A DNA stretch of 64,000 nt from Pyrenophora tritici-repentis (GCF_003171515.1 NC_089398.1:1550001-1614000), one strand, 5' to 3'; shown: positions 31,949 through 41,434, numbered from the stretch's first letter. Notes: generated by a model not told the origin, from the letters alone. Made by a program: numbers and translations.

Positions 31949-32114
31949 AACCCAACCCCAACCCAACCCCAACCCTACCACTTGGTCTGTGCGACCCCAG
32001 CCCAGCCCTAACCCATGGTCTGTGCGACCCCAACCCAACCCTAACCCATGGTCTGTGCGACCCCAACCCAACCCCAACCCAAGACTGGGTATACCCAACC
32101 CATTTGCCAGCGTA
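31949..32114. repeat. Right G-rich subterminal repeats and inverted end of hAT-H3
   Basis: Three units of GGTCTGTGCGACCCC followed by AACCCAACCCCAACCC-type repeats, ending in the 17-bp terminal inverted repeat (32098-32114). Mirrors the left end. Confidence 0.85.
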
Positions 32115-32258
32115 GTCGCGATATAGAAACTATCCCGGCAGCTGTTGCGCTACAACTAGATAAGGAATTTATCTAGGAGGATATAATTAATTATAATGCA
32201 AATTACAAAGGAGTTAAGCTTAAATATAAGACTTTGCTTAAGATCTACGCAGAGGCTT
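32115..32258 (+). pseudogene. PD-(D/E)XK-like gene, copy B, N-terminal piece
   Basis: The frame reads RDIETIPAAVALQLDKEFI, a TAG, then INYNANYKGVKLKYKTLLKIYAEA. It is a closer-to-complete version of the piece at 3713. It ends at the LINE insertion, whose target TACGCAGAGGCTT is duplicated at 32246-32258 and 37816-37828. Confidence 0.6.
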
Positions 32259-32322
32259 CAGCGACACTATCGTAGTCCAGCTACCAGAAGACCTCCGGAC
32301 CTCAAGCACACTGGACGACGAA

Positions 32323-33699
32323 ATGGAGACCGACGAAAGGCACCAAGACAACCCAACAACACCCATCGAGCAGACCACCCAAGAAACACCAAGGTTAATT
32401 ATTCAGCCACCACTAAATAAAAGACCAGCGGCATTCTCCCCAGAGATAACTACAAGAGAGAGAAACCCATTCCAGAACAGCCAAGAAAAGAAACCAAGAG
32501 CAAAGGACTCAACCCAAGCAATCTTCTGGGCAAGGGACCTAATTCTACAAGCATCTACTATGGCCGAATCCCATCTATCCCAAAACAAACTACTACAACT
32601 ACTGGACGTCTTTAGAGACTTTACGGAACTAGGCAGGGTTACGCAGCAAATGACTGAGAAGTTTACAGCACAGCTTGCGTACCAGACTGCAACGCTTACA
32701 AGCGCCTCCCAACAAGCTACAAAGACACTAAAGAAAGCTGTTAATGCCGCAACTGGACCACAAAACCCAAACAACCAAGAAAAACCAAACAACCAGAACA
32801 CCCAGAACATCCAAAACACCCAAAACACCCAAAACACCCAACAAAACAAGACATCATACGCTAGCGTAGCCGCCCAGAACAACGGAAACACATGGACTAC
32901 AGTGTCTACAAAAAAGAAGACAAACAAAAAGCCAGCAAGCTACTACCAAGCAGTCCTTACGCTTACCCAGCCTACGTCTCACACACCACTCCAGATTAGA
33001 GACCTAATCAACGAAGAGTTCACAAAGGGCGGCATCAAAGACCCAGTAGTGAAGGAAGTAACAACAAGTAGAAAGAACAATATTATTCTAACAACCACTC
33101 CAACCTACTCAGGAGAATACCTAGTCCAACACAAGCATATATGGCATCAAAAGTTTGAGCTAAAGAATGTACAACTACTAGAATCATGGACGAAAGTAGT
33201 AGTACATAATGTGCCAACAGAATGGGAGGGAGCAGAGACACTAGAGATACTCCACACAGAAATCCCAGCATACAACAACGGACTACAAATTACTGGCAAC
33301 CCATACTGGATATCAAGAGAATGGCAAAACAAGAAGAACAGCTCTATTGTAATAGCATTCAAAACAGCCGAAGACGCAGCCAGACTTGGTGGTAGAATTA
33401 CAATCCTTGGACAAACTCTCTTCACCGAAAAGTTTAAGCCTATAGCAGCATCTACCCAATGCCTAAACTGCCAACAATTTGGCCACCCAGCCACTAGATG
33501 CCGAAACCAACCAGCATGCAATTTGTGCGGAGAAGAACATGCAACTACAACACACAAATGCTCAGTGTGTAATACAAAAGGAAAACCCTGCAACCATACA
33601 CTCCCCCACTGTAGTAACTGCAAAGAGCCCCACTTTGCAAACAGCAAAGAGTGCGAACTCTACCAAGCAGTAACAAAGAGCATCCCCGCAGGATTTTAA
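32323..33699 (+). CDS. LINE ORF1, RNA-binding Gag-like protein
   Basis: 458 residues. N-terminal polar region, a Gln/Asn/Thr-rich low-complexity stretch built on a CAAAACACC-type minisatellite (about 32790-32850), then a central RRM-like/Gag region. Three clustered zinc knuckles sit near the C-terminus (CLNCQQFGHPATRC, CNLCGEEHATTTHKC, CSNCKEPHFANSKEC). It packages element RNA as a ribonucleoprotein. The TAA stop (33697-33699) overlaps the ORF2 start. Confidence 0.92.
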   Translation: METDERHQDNPTTPIEQTTQETPRLIIQPPLNKRPAAFSPEITTRERNPFQNSQEKKPRAKDSTQAIFWARDLILQASTMAESHLSQNKLLQLLDVFRDFTELGRVTQQMTEKFTAQLAYQTATLTSASQQATKTLKKAVNAATGPQNPNNQEKPNNQNTQNIQNTQNTQNTQQNKTSYASVAAQNNGNTWTTVSTKKKTNKKPASYYQAVLTLTQPTSHTPLQIRDLINEEFTKGGIKDPVVKEVTTSRKNNIILTTTPTYSGEYLVQHKHIWHQKFELKNVQLLESWTKVVVHNVPTEWEGAETLEILHTEIPAYNNGLQITGNPYWISREWQNKKNSSIVIAFKTAEDAARLGGRITILGQTLFTEKFKPIAASTQCLNCQQFGHPATRCRNQPACNLCGEEHATTTHKCSVCNTKGKPCNHTLPHCSNCKEPHFANSKECELYQAVTKSIPAGF

Positions 33700-36600
33700 T
33701 GTTGAACAACATTAGGATCCTCCAAGTCAATCTCAACAAGAGCATTACAGCGACTGAGTCTACACTGCAACTTGCAGTTGAACTTAAAGCTGATATAATT
33801 GCAATTCAAGAGCCATGGCTAACTACCAACGACAACTACGCAACAGCAAGATCCATAAATCACACTGCGTTTATCCAGATCTTACCAGTAACAAACCTAC
33901 CCGTCCGCCCTAGGGTTCTATTTTATATATCTAGAACACTAGAAGCAGAGACATTCACCCAAAACGACTTCAAAATAGACCCAGACGCAATGGCTATTAC
34001 AATAAAAGGTTCTAATTTCCAATTTAACCTATTTAACGTATACAACCAAACAAACGCCGAAGGGGAAAAAACACTGCCCAGAGCTATACTTAACACTAAG
34101 CTTCCGCCAAGTTCTATTTTAGTACTAGATAGCAACGAGCACCATCCATTGTGGGACCCGCTATGCCCAACGACGAGCCAAGGAGCACAGCCATTTATTG
34201 ACTGGATTGAAGAACAAGATCTAGAGCTCCTAAATACACCAGGAGTAGGCACATTCTTCAGACCACACCTATCTAGAGAAACAGTCCTAGACCTCTCACT
34301 TGTCACTCCAGACTTGGCTAGCAAAGCTACGGACTGGCAGACTATATCTGAAACTGGATCAGATCACTACGGCCTCCTATTCTCCATCCAAACAAACGCA
34401 GACCTTGTAGAAAACCCGACAAACCAACCCAGATTTAATACTGCAAAGGCTAACTGGGACACCTTCAACAAAGAACTAGAAACGGCAATCCAAAACAGTC
34501 AAACCTTGCAAGATATGGACCAGATCAGTGATCCAAGAAAGGCAGACTTAATGGACCTCCTCCTCGGCAACAATACAGAGCTAGAGCAACAGCTAGAAGA
34601 GATTGGTAAAGCAATAACTCAAGCAATCCAAACTGCAGCAAACAAAGCTATCCCTATCACTAGACTTGGTCCAAAACCAAAAGCTTGGTGGAACAAAGAG
34701 CTGACAAAGCTACGACAAGACACTTCCCACTATAGAAGGATTTTTAAAGAAAAGCTCGAAACTACTGCGATACACGACGCCTACCTAGAGAAAAGAGACT
34801 TCCTACGTGCACGAAACACCTACAACAAGGCAATCAAAGACGCTAAAAGGAAACACTGGAATGAATTCCTAGAGAAGGAAGACCCGCAGTCAATCTACAA
34901 AGCCATGGCATATACAAAGGATAACAAAGTCGAAAGAATTCCACCTATACAAGGAGAAACATCATTCGACAAGAAATGCCAAGCGTTCCGCAACACGCTA
35001 TTCCCACCACCGCCCATAACCGAAGCGCCCACATTCACCAACTACCAGGAAAAGAGATGGGATTGGCCAGCACTATCCACGACTGAACTAGAACGAGCAT
35101 GCTCAAGTCAAGTCAAAAGTAGCACCCCAGGACCAGATGCAATAACACAAGACATAATCACAGCCGCGTACAAAGCTCAACCGCAAACAATGTTTAGAGC
35201 TTTCTCACTCCTATTCAACTATGGATACCACCCAAAATGCTGGAAACAAGCTACAGGAGCTGTTCTTAAAAAGGCATCAAAACCAGACTATTCAATCCCA
35301 AAAGCCTACAGAGTTATCACTCTATTAAGCTGTTTAGGAAAGATTAACGAGAGGATCACCGCAAGTAGGCTGAGCAATCTAGCAGAAATCACAGAGCTAC
35401 TACACCCAACCCAAATTGGGGGTAGACTCAAGAAATCTGCAATAGATGCAGCTATGCTACTCATCGACCAAATTCAGCACCAGAAACAGAAAGGCCAAAT
35501 AACATCAACTATCTTCCTAGACGTAAAGGGAGCATTTGACCACGTCTCACACAATCAATTCCTGCGAACGCTTAAGAAGCTAGGCCTTCCAATTAGTCTT
35601 ATCGCTTGGACAAAATCCTTCTTCTCAAACAGATCGCTAAGACTCTCCTTCGACAATAAGACACAAGAATTCTCCGAGATAATAGCTGGGATACCTCAAG
35701 GCAGCCCAGTGTCTCCAATCTTCTTTCTTATCTACACCAGAGACCTCTTCCCAGGACTACAAAGCTTCAACCTATCCTATATTGACGACCTATCTCTATC
35801 GACATCCTCAACATCGCTAAAGAAAAATGTCAAAATACTAGAACAGCAAGTCCGCCTACTATCTCACCGAGGGAAAAACTTAGCGATTATGTTCGATATA
35901 GCTAAGACAGAGCTCATCCACTTTACCGCCAAGAAAGAGAGAAAAGAGAGAAGCCTACAGCTTCCAGACAACACCATTGTAGAACCGAAAGACACAATCA
36001 AATGGCTAGGTATCCACATAGACAATAGACTGTCCTTCAAGGAACATATTGCTACACGCGTAAGCCAAGCAAGGAAAGCATTCTATAGACTAGGGAGACT
36101 AGCCAACATCGAAAGAGGACTCTCCCCAAAAGCAGTACGACAACTATACCTAGCATGCGTCACAAGCGTTGCAGACTACGGATCACAAATATACTGGAAG
36201 AACCAAAGCTACGCCACTAGCCTCCTACAATCACTGCACAACCTGGCGTGTAGAAAGATAATTGGAGTGTTTAGAACGTCACCATCCCTACCAACAAGCA
36301 TTGAATCCGGACTTACGTCACCTGCAATTAGACTCAACACCAACAACCGAAAGTATGCGTCTAGAGCACACCAGCTATCCAGCAACCACCCAATCCAGAA
36401 AGCAATTACAAGGATCACAAATACAGACAAAGCTAGCTACAAAAAGCCAAACCAGCATAGACAACTATACACTATTGTTAAGTCAATCCCAGAGAGAGAC
36501 AACAATAGCGTAGAAAAGATAATCCCATATAGGTTCAGACCATGGGAAAGTCTTAACTACAAGGTTACTGTATCAAAAAAGAGCAAAGAGGAAGAGGCAA

Positions 36601-37565
36601 TTGCACACACGGATTATATCCTATCAAGGAGCGGAGATAACTTCACCGCAATCTACTCAGATGCCTCACAACACGACAAGGGAATAGGGATCGGCGTAGG
36701 TGTAGTAGCGTACAGCTCCACCCACGAAGAAACCTTTTCTCAAAAGACAAACATTGGATGCTCCCAACTAGTCTACAACGGTGAACTAGAGGGGATAGCA
36801 CAGGCATTTGAACACGCGGCTACAGTGGCACAAGAAGGCCAAGAGATCTACGTATACGCAGACAACCAAGCAGCAATCCATAGGCTTAACAACCTATCGG
36901 ACAACCCGGGACAACAGTGGCTACTAAGATGCATCAGAGCTGCAAAGAGAATAACGACAAAGAAAGCATCGATCCACCTGCAGTGGGCCCCAGGACATAA
37001 CGACGTCAAGGGCAACGAAAAAGCCGACACGCTAGCAAAGGAAGCAGCTAAAGAGAGACCAACAACATCGACCATAGCGAGCCTAGCCTACTTAGGCACA
37101 GAAATCAACAAAATACAAAAAACAGAACAACTGATGGAGTACAAGAGGTATACCGACAGGCCCACCAAAAACAGAAGCTCCTACTCAAGGATCTTCAAGC
37201 TCAACACACATACAACAATCAAAGTCCCGAAGGGAACACCAAGAGAAATCTCGAGCGCGTTCTACTCACTCAAGCTAGGACATGGATACTTCAACTCCTA
37301 CCTTAAGAGATTCAACAAGAGAGACTGCAATCTATGTATATGCTACAAACCACAAACACCACAGCATCTACTTCTAGATTGCAAACAGTACAAAACACAT
37401 CGAAATACACTCAAAGAAGCAATACCACACAGACCCATCACCCTCCCACTCCTCCTCCAAACAAAGACAGGCATCAAAGCTACTCTAGCCTTTATTGCAA
37501 GTACTAGGATTGGCACGAGAAAATGGCACCTTGGGCAAACCACCGAACAGACAGACACTGTATAA
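33699..37565 (+). CDS. LINE ORF2: endonuclease, reverse transcriptase, RNase H
   Basis: 1288 residues from the ATG at 33699, chosen because it overlaps the ORF1 stop as TAATG. APE-type endonuclease blocks: IIAIQEPWLT, DSNEHHPLWD, SDHYGLL. Reverse transcriptase: TPGPDAITQDII, VITLLSCLGKINERI, GAFDHVSHNQFL, AGIPQGSPVSP and catalytic LSYIDDLSL. RNase H: IYSDASQHDKGIGIG, ELEGIAQAFEHA, YADNQAAIHR, LQWAPGHNDVKGNEKAD. A Cys/His motif (CNLCICYKPQTPQHLLLDC) closes the protein. No stop or frameshift is seen. It nicks target DNA and primes reverse transcription there. Confidence 0.94.
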   Translation: MLNNIRILQVNLNKSITATESTLQLAVELKADIIAIQEPWLTTNDNYATARSINHTAFIQILPVTNLPVRPRVLFYISRTLEAETFTQNDFKIDPDAMAITIKGSNFQFNLFNVYNQTNAEGEKTLPRAILNTKLPPSSILVLDSNEHHPLWDPLCPTTSQGAQPFIDWIEEQDLELLNTPGVGTFFRPHLSRETVLDLSLVTPDLASKATDWQTISETGSDHYGLLFSIQTNADLVENPTNQPRFNTAKANWDTFNKELETAIQNSQTLQDMDQISDPRKADLMDLLLGNNTELEQQLEEIGKAITQAIQTAANKAIPITRLGPKPKAWWNKELTKLRQDTSHYRRIFKEKLETTAIHDAYLEKRDFLRARNTYNKAIKDAKRKHWNEFLEKEDPQSIYKAMAYTKDNKVERIPPIQGETSFDKKCQAFRNTLFPPPPITEAPTFTNYQEKRWDWPALSTTELERACSSQVKSSTPGPDAITQDIITAAYKAQPQTMFRAFSLLFNYGYHPKCWKQATGAVLKKASKPDYSIPKAYRVITLLSCLGKINERITASRLSNLAEITELLHPTQIGGRLKKSAIDAAMLLIDQIQHQKQKGQITSTIFLDVKGAFDHVSHNQFLRTLKKLGLPISLIAWTKSFFSNRSLRLSFDNKTQEFSEIIAGIPQGSPVSPIFFLIYTRDLFPGLQSFNLSYIDDLSLSTSSTSLKKNVKILEQQVRLLSHRGKNLAIMFDIAKTELIHFTAKKERKERSLQLPDNTIVEPKDTIKWLGIHIDNRLSFKEHIATRVSQARKAFYRLGRLANIERGLSPKAVRQLYLACVTSVADYGSQIYWKNQSYATSLLQSLHNLACRKIIGVFRTSPSLPTSIESGLTSPAIRLNTNNRKYASRAHQLSSNHPIQKAITRITNTDKASYKKPNQHRQLYTIVKSIPERDNNSVEKIIPYRFRPWESLNYKVTVSKKSKEEEAIAHTDYILSRSGDNFTAIYSDASQHDKGIGIGVGVVAYSSTHEETFSQKTNIGCSQLVYNGELEGIAQAFEHAATVAQEGQEIYVYADNQAAIHRLNNLSDNPGQQWLLRCIRAAKRITTKKASIHLQWAPGHNDVKGNEKADTLAKEAAKERPTTSTIASLAYLGTEINKIQKTEQLMEYKRYTDRPTKNRSSYSRIFKLNTHTTIKVPKGTPREISSAFYSLKLGHGYFNSYLKRFNKRDCNLCICYKPQTPQHLLLDCKQYKTHRNTLKEAIPHRPITLPLLLQTKTGIKATLAFIASTRIGTRKWHLGQTTEQTDTV

Positions 37566-37842
37566 AACTACAAAAACAATATTTCCTTATCTAAAAGAGC
37601 CCGCTGCTACATCTCTTTCTATTCACCACACTGCTCTTTAGCACCCGCGCCAATGGAAGACTAGCTCTGAAATTGGAGTACGCAAAACACCACCCAAATT
37701 GTACAAGACCCATAGAAACTCCACAACGACCATCATACATAGAACGGCTTAGCCAAAGTCCTACATAGTCACCGACTGATACAGGACTCTAATGGAAATA
37801 TAATAATAATAATAATACGCAGAGGCTTAACAATATACAGAC

Positions 37843-38048
37843 TGTTGATACGGCAAAGGTGAGGTTGAATCAAGTAACGGTCGTTGCAACGAGTTGAAGT
37901 AGATGGTCATGATTGATTAGAGGAGGTGGGCTGCAGCTCGCGTACGAACTGAATCCCACCCCACGGCACGGGCCACGTACGTAGTCACGTGCTCGCCACG
38001 TACGTACGGTGGCTCGAAACTAAGAGCAACCAACACTAGCTACCAACA
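37843..38048. repeat. Solo LTR of the Copia-1 family
   Basis: 206 bp, same length and similar ends (TGTTGATACGGC...CAACA) as Copia-1 LTRs but diverged inside. Duplication CAGAC at 37838-37842 and 38049-38053. It lies about 20 bp, in homologous coordinates, from the Copia-1 insertion site in copy A. Confidence 0.9.
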
Positions 38049-38454
38049 CAGACAGCAGGTCACATAAGGCACAATAGAACACTAAAGTACACAATCGGAT
38101 CTTTTTATGTACCCTACGGCCCTTTAAACTACGCTTTAAATTAATTAATATATTTATCTCTCTCACCCAGAGATGTCAACAAGCAAGTCAAGCTGGCTTG
38201 ATTCTTATCGATTGCAGATCACAGACCATTCTCTGGGACGTGCCACTGTGCACGAGCCTCTATATTGTCTGTGATCTGCAATCGATAAGAATCAAGCCAG
38301 CTTGACTTGCTTGTTGACATCTCTGCTCTCACCTAATATATTTGCTTAATTAACACGTGTCTAGAACTTCGGCAGAGCCTATCCCTAACTTCGCCCCGCC
38401 CTACAAGGACGATCCCTCCGGCCCCAAGATCGTTAAATTCTCTATTAACCTTGT
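38049..38454 (+). pseudogene. PD-(D/E)XK-like gene, copy B, C-terminal piece
   Basis: Homologous to 9700-9905 of copy A (through the GACGATCCCTCCGGCCC block), interrupted by MITE-3 at 38168-38325. It ends abruptly at 38454 where unrelated sequence TGTTGGGGATAG begins. Provides the empty-site reference for Copia-1. Confidence 0.65.
38168..38325. mobile_element. hAT-type near-palindromic MITE (MITE-3)
   Basis: 158 bp with 59-bp perfect inverted repeats starting CAGAGATGTCAACAAGCAAG around a 40-bp loop. 8-bp target duplication CTCTCACC (38160-38167 and 38326-38333). Copy A supplies the empty site. The transcript would fold into a long hairpin. Confidence 0.93.
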
Positions 38455-38680
38455 TGGGGATAGTGGGTGCTGGAAGGATTGAAGGATTGAACTGAGGTCG
38501 TATTGTCTGAGTCTACAAACTGTATATTGTTGGATGTGGGAGAACAGAACAGAAAAGAGGCAGAAGGTTGTTGTATTGAGAGAGCTACATGAAGCGATTA
38601 TATACACAACTAAGATGAGTAAGCAGGTGACGAGGAGTCACTTGAGATACAGTTCATAGTGTACCAGGTGAACCGAGGTG
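38455..38680. other. LTR-like sequence, incomplete
   Basis: Begins TGTTGGGGATAG directly after copy B breaks off, as an LTR might, and is interrupted by the hAT at 38681. I cannot find a matching 3' end or target duplication, so the class is uncertain. Confidence 0.35.
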
Positions 38681-41411
38681 CAGTGATCGGAATGGTCTGG
38701 TCTGACTTGGTCTTGGTCTGGTCTAGACCGCCAAGACTTGGTCTGGTCTGGCGATTTTTTGAGACCGTGGTCGGACCGGTCTAGATGATCGGACCGGTCC
38801 GGCTATAAATAGGTCCACGTGACTAGATCTTAGACTAATCTAGCCAGAAAATTTAGCACAATATGAGTCATTAAGATCAAGGTAAGTCTTCTACTTACAT
38901 AGAACAATCAAGTCCTTAACAACCTACTTATATACTATTGTTATGGAGCCTTCAACACCAACCTCACCGTCCCCATCGAATATTATAAGACTAGATTTAA
39001 CGTCTCTTACTCCATCTCCTATCCCCACGTCATCACCCACCCCTATACTATCACCCACTCCTATTCAATATCACGAATCTCCAGATGAGTTCGTGCAGGG
39101 CGGTATCACGTACGTGAAACGTGCAATAATTGCAAGGAAGGATTTCCGTCAAGGTACATCACACATCTGGAAGTACGGACTCCAATACATTCGAGATAGC
39201 GATAAGAAAGAGGTGTATTACTGCCATGAGTGCAGGGTTGGGAAGAGCAAGCAAGAGTTGTTTGTCATCAATGGCACTTCTAGGATCCGGAATCACCTGG
39301 AACAGAAGCACCAGATTGATCCCCAGAGTGGCATCAAGCGAAAGGGTTCTGTACGGAAGTCTATAATCGACCAGCAAAAGGATGGGGCTGCTTCCAGCAT
39401 CTTTTTCTGGAAGGAGTCAGTAGAGAAGTTTAAAGAGCTTCTAATTCGTTGGATTGTGTACTGCCATATCGCCTTCTTTCAATTAGAGAACCAGTACTTT
39501 CGTGAACTACTCCTCTTTTTAAATCCGGCACTACTCAACCACCTCCCGAAGGCTGCGAAGACTATCCGAAGCTGGGTAATGAATGCATTCATATCGAAGA
39601 AGCAACAGCTTAGGGAGGACCTACACCATTCACGGAGTAGGATCTCTATCTCCTTTGATCTCTGGACTTCACCAAACCCTTACGCTATCCTAGGCGTCGT
39701 CGCTATGTGGATTGATACTACCGGCATGCGACGTGTTACCGCTTTAGGTATGCGACGTATATACGGCGAACATACTGGAGAGAATCTTGGATCGGTGGTC
39801 CTTGAATTGCTGGAAGAATACGACATTAGCGGAGATCAGATTGGATACTTTATGCTGGATAATGCCTCGGCAAATGATACCGCTGTTGAGTTTATACTCA
39901 AGGATCTCTGCCCATGGATGAAGTCAAAACAACGTCGTCATCGCCGGCTGCGTTGCTTGGGCCATGTCATCAACCTCTGTTGCCAGGCGTTCCTTATGGG
40001 GCGAAACTGTGAGAAGTATCTTGCGAAGCTGGAGAAGCATCATCAACGTGGCGACTATACGAAGGTGGAAGAGCTCTGGAAGAAGTTCGGATGTTTGGGT
40101 CGTCTTCACAACCTGGTGCGATACATCAGGCTTACTCCACAACGGCGTGAGGAGTTTGCTACAATTATTATCGGCGGAGATCTTTCGCAATTCGACGGGC
40201 TTGAGCTTATCCAGAACAACTCGACCCGCTGGAACTCATGGTTTTATTCGATTACACGTGCATTAAATGTTCGAGAACGTTTAGAGCTCTTCTCGGCTCG
40301 TCATGTACCTGGAAAGGGCTCCGTAGGGATCGCGAACTTTAAGCTTGATGGACAGCACTGGTTTGAGCTTGGAAAGATTGAACTCGCTCTCAAAGACTTC
40401 TATGCTGCAACTTTGCTTTCTGAAGGTAAGAAGACGTCACTTGCGGACTGGTTTTCAACTTTGGACTGCCTTCTCCGGGAGATAAGCGAGACGAAGGATC
40501 ACTACCACGACATCCACACTGAGGACGATAACAACTTTACATGGAAGTACCTTCAAGGCTGCGCTGATGCTGCTTGGTTAAAGTGCGTTGAGTACTATAA
40601 CAATCAGCAGCTGAATTGGCAAAATCGATTCCCTGAAGATACTGACCTTCCACCGGCATATTATGCGGCTCAAATCCTTGATCCATATCGCAAGTGTGGA
40701 TGGTTCAGGCAAGAGTGGGTTCTTCATGGCGACGAAGAGAAGAAGAGGTGGTTTGAAAACGCACAATTAGCGGTGAAGCATCTCTGGGAGACAGAGTATA
40801 AGGGAAGGTACCCTGTCGAGATGCTGCCACCACCAGCCAGGAAGGAGAGAGATCCTGACCCAGCATTTGATCGCCAGCGGGAACATAAGCGCATTCGAAT
40901 AGACGCTCCAGTTTCTACAACTGATTTGTATGAACAATACATCTCTACTGACCGGCTTCATAACGAAGAGGCAGGTTGCAATGAGGCTATTGCGTACTGG
41001 CTATCTCGCTACGACTCCCAACGAGATCTCGCTCGCTTCGCTCTAGACATGTTTGCGATCTCGCCTATGTCGGATGAATGCGAACGTCTTTTTAGTAGCG
41101 CGAAGCTTACTATCGTCGATCGCCGTGGTAGGCTGAAGGCAGATATTATAGAAGCGTGCGAGTGTCTCCGGGCCTGGTATGGAAAGCCCCAAGCTGAGGG
41201 GAACAGCGATATCGAGGATAGTGAGAACGAAGACGACTAGATTGACAGTCAGTAGTAAAACACATTTCCTCGGCTTCCTTCTTTGCTTCAGCCTCATTCT
41301 TGGCGGTCTTGTTGGTCGGACCGGTCTGGTCGGACCGGTCCTTATGTAAGCACCTGGTCTGGTCTGGTCTGTACCCTCAGACCAGACCAGACCAGACCAT
41401 TCCGATCACTG
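38681..41411 (+). mobile_element. Intact hAT transposon (hAT-C)
   Basis: 2731 bp with terminal inverted repeats CAGTGATCGGAATGGTCTGG and an 8-bp target duplication CCGAGGTG (38673-38680 and 41412-41419). Subterminal GGTCTGGTCT/GGTCGGACCGGTC repeats lie at both ends, the usual arrangement of transposase binding sites. Contains one uninterrupted transposase gene. Confidence 0.95.
38943..41240 (+). CDS. hAT transposase, BED zinc finger and dimerisation domain
   Basis: 765 residues in a single exon with no interruption. The Ser/Pro/Thr-rich N-terminus is followed by a BED finger (YYCHECRVGKSKQEL...RNHLEQKH, about residues 97-125) that binds the element ends. The RNase H-like core has SISFDLWTSPNPYAIL, YFMLDNASANDTAV and RRLRCLGHVINLCCQAFLMG. 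The C-terminal hAT dimerisation region reads LARFALDMFAISPMSDECERLFSSAK. Complete ends, target duplication and frame suggest it could still move. Start ATG 38943 is the first in frame after the subterminal repeats. Confidence 0.95.
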   Translation: MEPSTPTSPSPSNIIRLDLTSLTPSPIPTSSPTPILSPTPIQYHESPDEFVQGGITYVKRAIIARKDFRQGTSHIWKYGLQYIRDSDKKEVYYCHECRVGKSKQELFVINGTSRIRNHLEQKHQIDPQSGIKRKGSVRKSIIDQQKDGAASSIFFWKESVEKFKELLIRWIVYCHIAFFQLENQYFRELLLFLNPALLNHLPKAAKTIRSWVMNAFISKKQQLREDLHHSRSRISISFDLWTSPNPYAILGVVAMWIDTTGMRRVTALGMRRIYGEHTGENLGSVVLELLEEYDISGDQIGYFMLDNASANDTAVEFILKDLCPWMKSKQRRHRRLRCLGHVINLCCQAFLMGRNCEKYLAKLEKHHQRGDYTKVEELWKKFGCLGRLHNLVRYIRLTPQRREEFATIIIGGDLSQFDGLELIQNNSTRWNSWFYSITRALNVRERLELFSARHVPGKGSVGIANFKLDGQHWFELGKIELALKDFYAATLLSEGKKTSLADWFSTLDCLLREISETKDHYHDIHTEDDNNFTWKYLQGCADAAWLKCVEYYNNQQLNWQNRFPEDTDLPPAYYAAQILDPYRKCGWFRQEWVLHGDEEKKRWFENAQLAVKHLWETEYKGRYPVEMLPPPARKERDPDPAFDRQREHKRIRIDAPVSTTDLYEQYISTDRLHNEEAGCNEAIAYWLSRYDSQRDLARFALDMFAISPMSDECERLFSSAKLTIVDRRGRLKADIIEACECLRAWYGKPQAEGNSDIEDSENEDD

Positions 41412-41434
41412 CCGAGGTGCCAGGCTGACATATA

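Larger units (their letters stand above)
26258..32114 (+). mobile_element. hAT-like DNA transposon carrying cargo genes (hAT-H3)
   Basis: About 5.86 kb bounded by a perfect 17-bp inverted repeat TACGCTGGCAAATGGGT (26258-26274 and 32098-32114). Inside both ends are G-rich repeats of the GGGTTGGGGTTGGG type. The body holds three multi-exon genes: an H3-like histone (minus), an acidic-tailed unknown protein (plus) and a BED/hAT transposase (plus). An 8-bp target duplication is not recognisable, so the exact termini are uncertain. The right flank is the PD-(D/E)XK-like copy B. Boundaries rest on the inverted repeats and the G-rich subterminal repeats; cargo membership is inferred from position and the shared intron motif. 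Confidence 0.8.
32259..37815 (+). mobile_element. Full-length non-LTR retrotransposon (LINE, Tad/I-like with RNase H)
   Basis: 5557 bp between perfect 13-bp target duplications TACGCAGAGGCTT. A short 5' leader of about 64 bp, two intact ORFs overlapping as TAATG, and a 3' UTR ending in (TAA)n. All hallmarks of a complete, possibly active element. Its insertion point is in the PD-(D/E)XK-like copy B, ten bases from where copy B carries a solo LTR. Confidence 0.95.
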
